Shown one piece after another: positions 38,518 to 40,032 of a DNA stretch of 40,032 nt. Both the position numbers and the translations under genes were made by a program. The first letter of the stretch is position 1; each line of letters opens with the position of its first letter. The stretch comes from a virus. A model generated the notes under the pieces. It saw nothing but the letters and a program-made list of their open reading frames with translations. It did no database searches and was not told the DNA's origin. The stretch spans positions 1 to 40,032 of IMG/VR virus record IMGVR_UViG_3300025087_000177; one strand, given 5' to 3'.

Positions 38518-39203
38518 AAGCAATCAAATATTTAAGAGATCGGTTTCAAGTAAAAGAATTTATTGAAACAGGAACTTTTAAAGGAATAAACGCAAGACGG
38601 CACTCTAAGAATTTTGAAAAGATAACTACTTGTGAAATTAAACAAGAATATTTTAATGATGCAACAAACAATCTTCAAGGATATTTAAATATTAAACAGG
38701 TTTTAGGTGAAAGTCCAATATTCTTAAAAAAAATAATAAATGAATATAAAAAAGAAAAAAGGAAGGATATTATAATTTTTTATTTAGATGCTCATTTTTA
38801 CAATCCAGAACTTCCCCTGTGTAAGAGGTTTGTTGTATTAGATGAATTAAATTCTCTTAAGAATTTTAAAAAAGGAATTATTATTATACATGATTTTGAT
38901 AATGGATTGGGTCACATAATTTATGATGGTATTCCCTTAGGAATGAATATTTTAAAAGAACCGCTTTTAAAAGTAAATAAAAAATTTTATTTCTATACAA
39001 ATACACTAGAGTCATGTAAAATAGTCAAGCCAAAGGTTGAAGAAATAGAAAGGGCCGGATTGATTGCTGATAAAGACACCCTAGAAAACTTAGAGTATGT
39101 GTGGGCATCTCAAATAAAAGCATTTAGAGGAATACTTTATTGCCTTACAGAAAAATTAAACGAAGACGAATTAATTAAATTAGGTTTAAAAATATGGGAA
39201 TAG
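38490..39203 (+). CDS. SAM-dependent methyltransferase-like protein
   Basis: A 237-residue protein with FIETGTFKGINARRHSK (24-40) as the SAM-binding loop, ITTCEIKQEYFN as the second acidic strand, FYLDAHFYNPELPL (about 92-105) and a IIIIHDFDN strand near 130. This pattern occurs in class I O-methyltransferases found in glycan islands. It may methylate a sugar hydroxyl. The start overlaps the preceding GT4 gene by about 28 bases, and the end overlaps the next gene. Confidence 0.7.
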   Translation: MSWTDTKSVEAIKYLRDRFQVKEFIETGTFKGINARRHSKNFEKITTCEIKQEYFNDATNNLQGYLNIKQVLGESPIFLKKIINEYKKEKRKDIIIFYLDAHFYNPELPLCKRFVVLDELNSLKNFKKGIIIIHDFDNGLGHIIYDGIPLGMNILKEPLLKVNKKFYFYTNTLESCKIVKPKVEEIERAGLIADKDTLENLEYVWASQIKAFRGILYCLTEKLNEDELIKLGLKIWE

Positions 39204-39427
39204 AAAAGAATACAAAAACCAAAGAGGAATTAGAAAGAGAGATTCATAAAAAAATTACTATACTGATAGACTTAACCAAAGAAATTCCAATAGAAGGAAG
39301 AGAAAAAAATATAAAAATAATCAACGATATGGCTGAAGATTATCATGCTCTTTTCGGAAAATATTATATTTATAGACAAACCCCAAAAAAAGGAAACTAT
39401 GGAAAAGGAGAATACGGTGACTGGTGA
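39194..39427 (+). CDS. Small helical hypothetical protein
   Basis: A 77-residue protein: a charged coiled-coil-like first half (KTKEELEREIHKKITILIDL) and a Tyr/Gly-rich tail. No family. It overlaps the methyltransferase by ten bases and its stop lies just after the probable start of the SDR, so it belongs to the same operon. Confidence 0.45.
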   Translation: MGIEKNTKTKEELEREIHKKITILIDLTKEIPIEGREKNIKIINDMAEDYHALFGKYYIYRQTPKKGNYGKGEYGDW

Positions 39428-40032
39428 AATAGCAATTATTACCGGCAACAGCCGAGGAATTGGCAGATCGATAAAAGGAAAACTAAGAGAATATGGAGTA
39501 ATAGTCCCGGACATCAGTACCACAGATGGCTATGATTTAGTTGAAAACGGAATTGAAAAATTAATCGAAGTGTTTCCAACAACAGATATTTTAATTAATA
39601 ATGTTGGTGGTGGTGGAAGATGGGGCGAAGACATAGATCCATGGGAATTTGATGAATGGGACAAAATCTATGAAAAGAATGCTGGAATTGCCAGAAAACT
39701 AACGACACACTACCTACCAGGAATGATTGCTCAGGGGTGGGGAAGGATAATCACAATAGCATCTATCTATGGAACAGAGTCTGGAGGACTTCCATGGTTT
39801 ACAATAGCCAAAGCATCACAAATAGCTTTGAACAAAGAATTAGCCAGAAAATGCTATCCCGGAATAACAATTAATACTATTAGTCCGGGTCCAGTCAAGG
39901 ATGCAGGAAAAAGAATAGATGAGGGTATTGAATCAATCGACATAGCAAACCTAGCGTTATTTTTATGTTCAGATTTAGCCAAAAATATTTCTGGACAAAA
40001 TATTGTGATAGATAAAGGTAAGTACACTAGAT
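39417..40032 (+). CDS. Short-chain dehydrogenase, Tyr-to-Phe variant (partial, cut by window end)
   Basis: The frame is open to the window end (205 codons). GTG 39417 has GGAG seven bases upstream; ATG 39399 is an alternative in-frame start. Motifs of classical SDRs are present: TGNSRGIG (9-16), NNVG (61-64), catalytic Ser116 in ASIYG, and PGPV. But the place of the catalytic Tyr has Phe128 (FTIAK, with Lys132). It may therefore be catalytically altered, binding or regulating rather than reducing a sugar. C-terminal SGQNIVIDKG matches the usual SDR end. Confidence 0.85.
   Translation, partial: MTGEIAIITGNSRGIGRSIKGKLREYGVIVPDISTTDGYDLVENGIEKLIEVFPTTDILINNVGGGGRWGEDIDPWEFDEWDKIYEKNAGIARKLTTHYLPGMIAQGWGRIITIASIYGTESGGLPWFTIAKASQIALNKELARKCYPGITINTISPGPVKDAGKRIDEGIESIDIANLALFLCSDLAKNISGQNIVIDKGKYTR

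Noticed and set aside
1-40032. CRISPR array, integrase, tRNA and rRNA genes
   Set aside because: No regularly spaced repeats, no recombinase motifs in the translated genes, and no tRNA or rRNA pattern were seen.

Overview
The window looks like part of the genome of a head-tailed double-stranded DNA virus (class Caudoviricetes) of an archaeon. Every gene I can support lies on the plus strand, and the DNA is very AT-rich. The archaeal assignment rests on promoters. Five sites carry an adenine-rich BRE-like block followed by TTTATAAA (20284, 20450, 21372, 26573, 31728), and at two of them the start codon falls where transcription should begin, as in leaderless archaeal mRNAs. The AT content, tiny overlapping genes and many zinc-ribbon miniproteins would suit a virus of a DPANN-type host, but that is inference. 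Against it stands one secreted, beta-rich protein (19296-20051) that resembles bacterial envelope proteins.

Layout. 1-3090: the end of a small membrane protein, a ParB-DNA methyltransferase fusion, and the small and large terminase subunits. 3148-11392: portal fused to a MuF head protein, a prohead protease with a zinc finger, a capsid stabiliser, the HK97-fold major capsid protein, connector and completion proteins, and a fibre-like protein. 11524-16577: tail terminator candidate, tail tube, tail assembly chaperone with a -1 frameshift extension, a short tape measure and a hub. 16631-20278: fibre and appendage proteins, a possible holin, and the secreted protein. Four copies of a 31-bp promoter (3097, 5787, 11434, 16578) divide this late region into transcription blocks.

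20279-26567 is a likely early or middle region. It starts with a non-coding stretch holding two promoters, strong hairpins and a possible small RNA. Two winged-helix proteins, several zinc-ribbon proteins, an ssDNA-binding-like protein, SWIM and HNH proteins, a cytosine-C5 methyltransferase whose C-terminus is encoded by nested palindromes, a minimal HEXXH peptidase, a DUF6899-like protein, a deoxyribosyltransferase-like protein, a MazG-like protein and a calcineurin-type phosphoesterase follow.

26603-40032 starts with an AbrB-like protein and an HNH nuclease and then becomes a large carbohydrate island. It has GT4 and GT2 glycosyltransferases, a GT2-methyltransferase fusion, a radical SAM protein, a very small split thiamine-diphosphate enzyme, a cupin, nucleotide-sugar dehydratase and epimerase genes, another methyltransferase and an SDR cut by the window end. 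Together these could build and attach an unusual, perhaps branched and methylated, glycan on virions or host surface. That virus-borne sugar pathway, the conserved late promoter and the chaperone frameshift are the most interesting items. No integrase, DNA polymerase, CRISPR array, tRNA or rRNA is visible, so replication genes probably lie outside the window.
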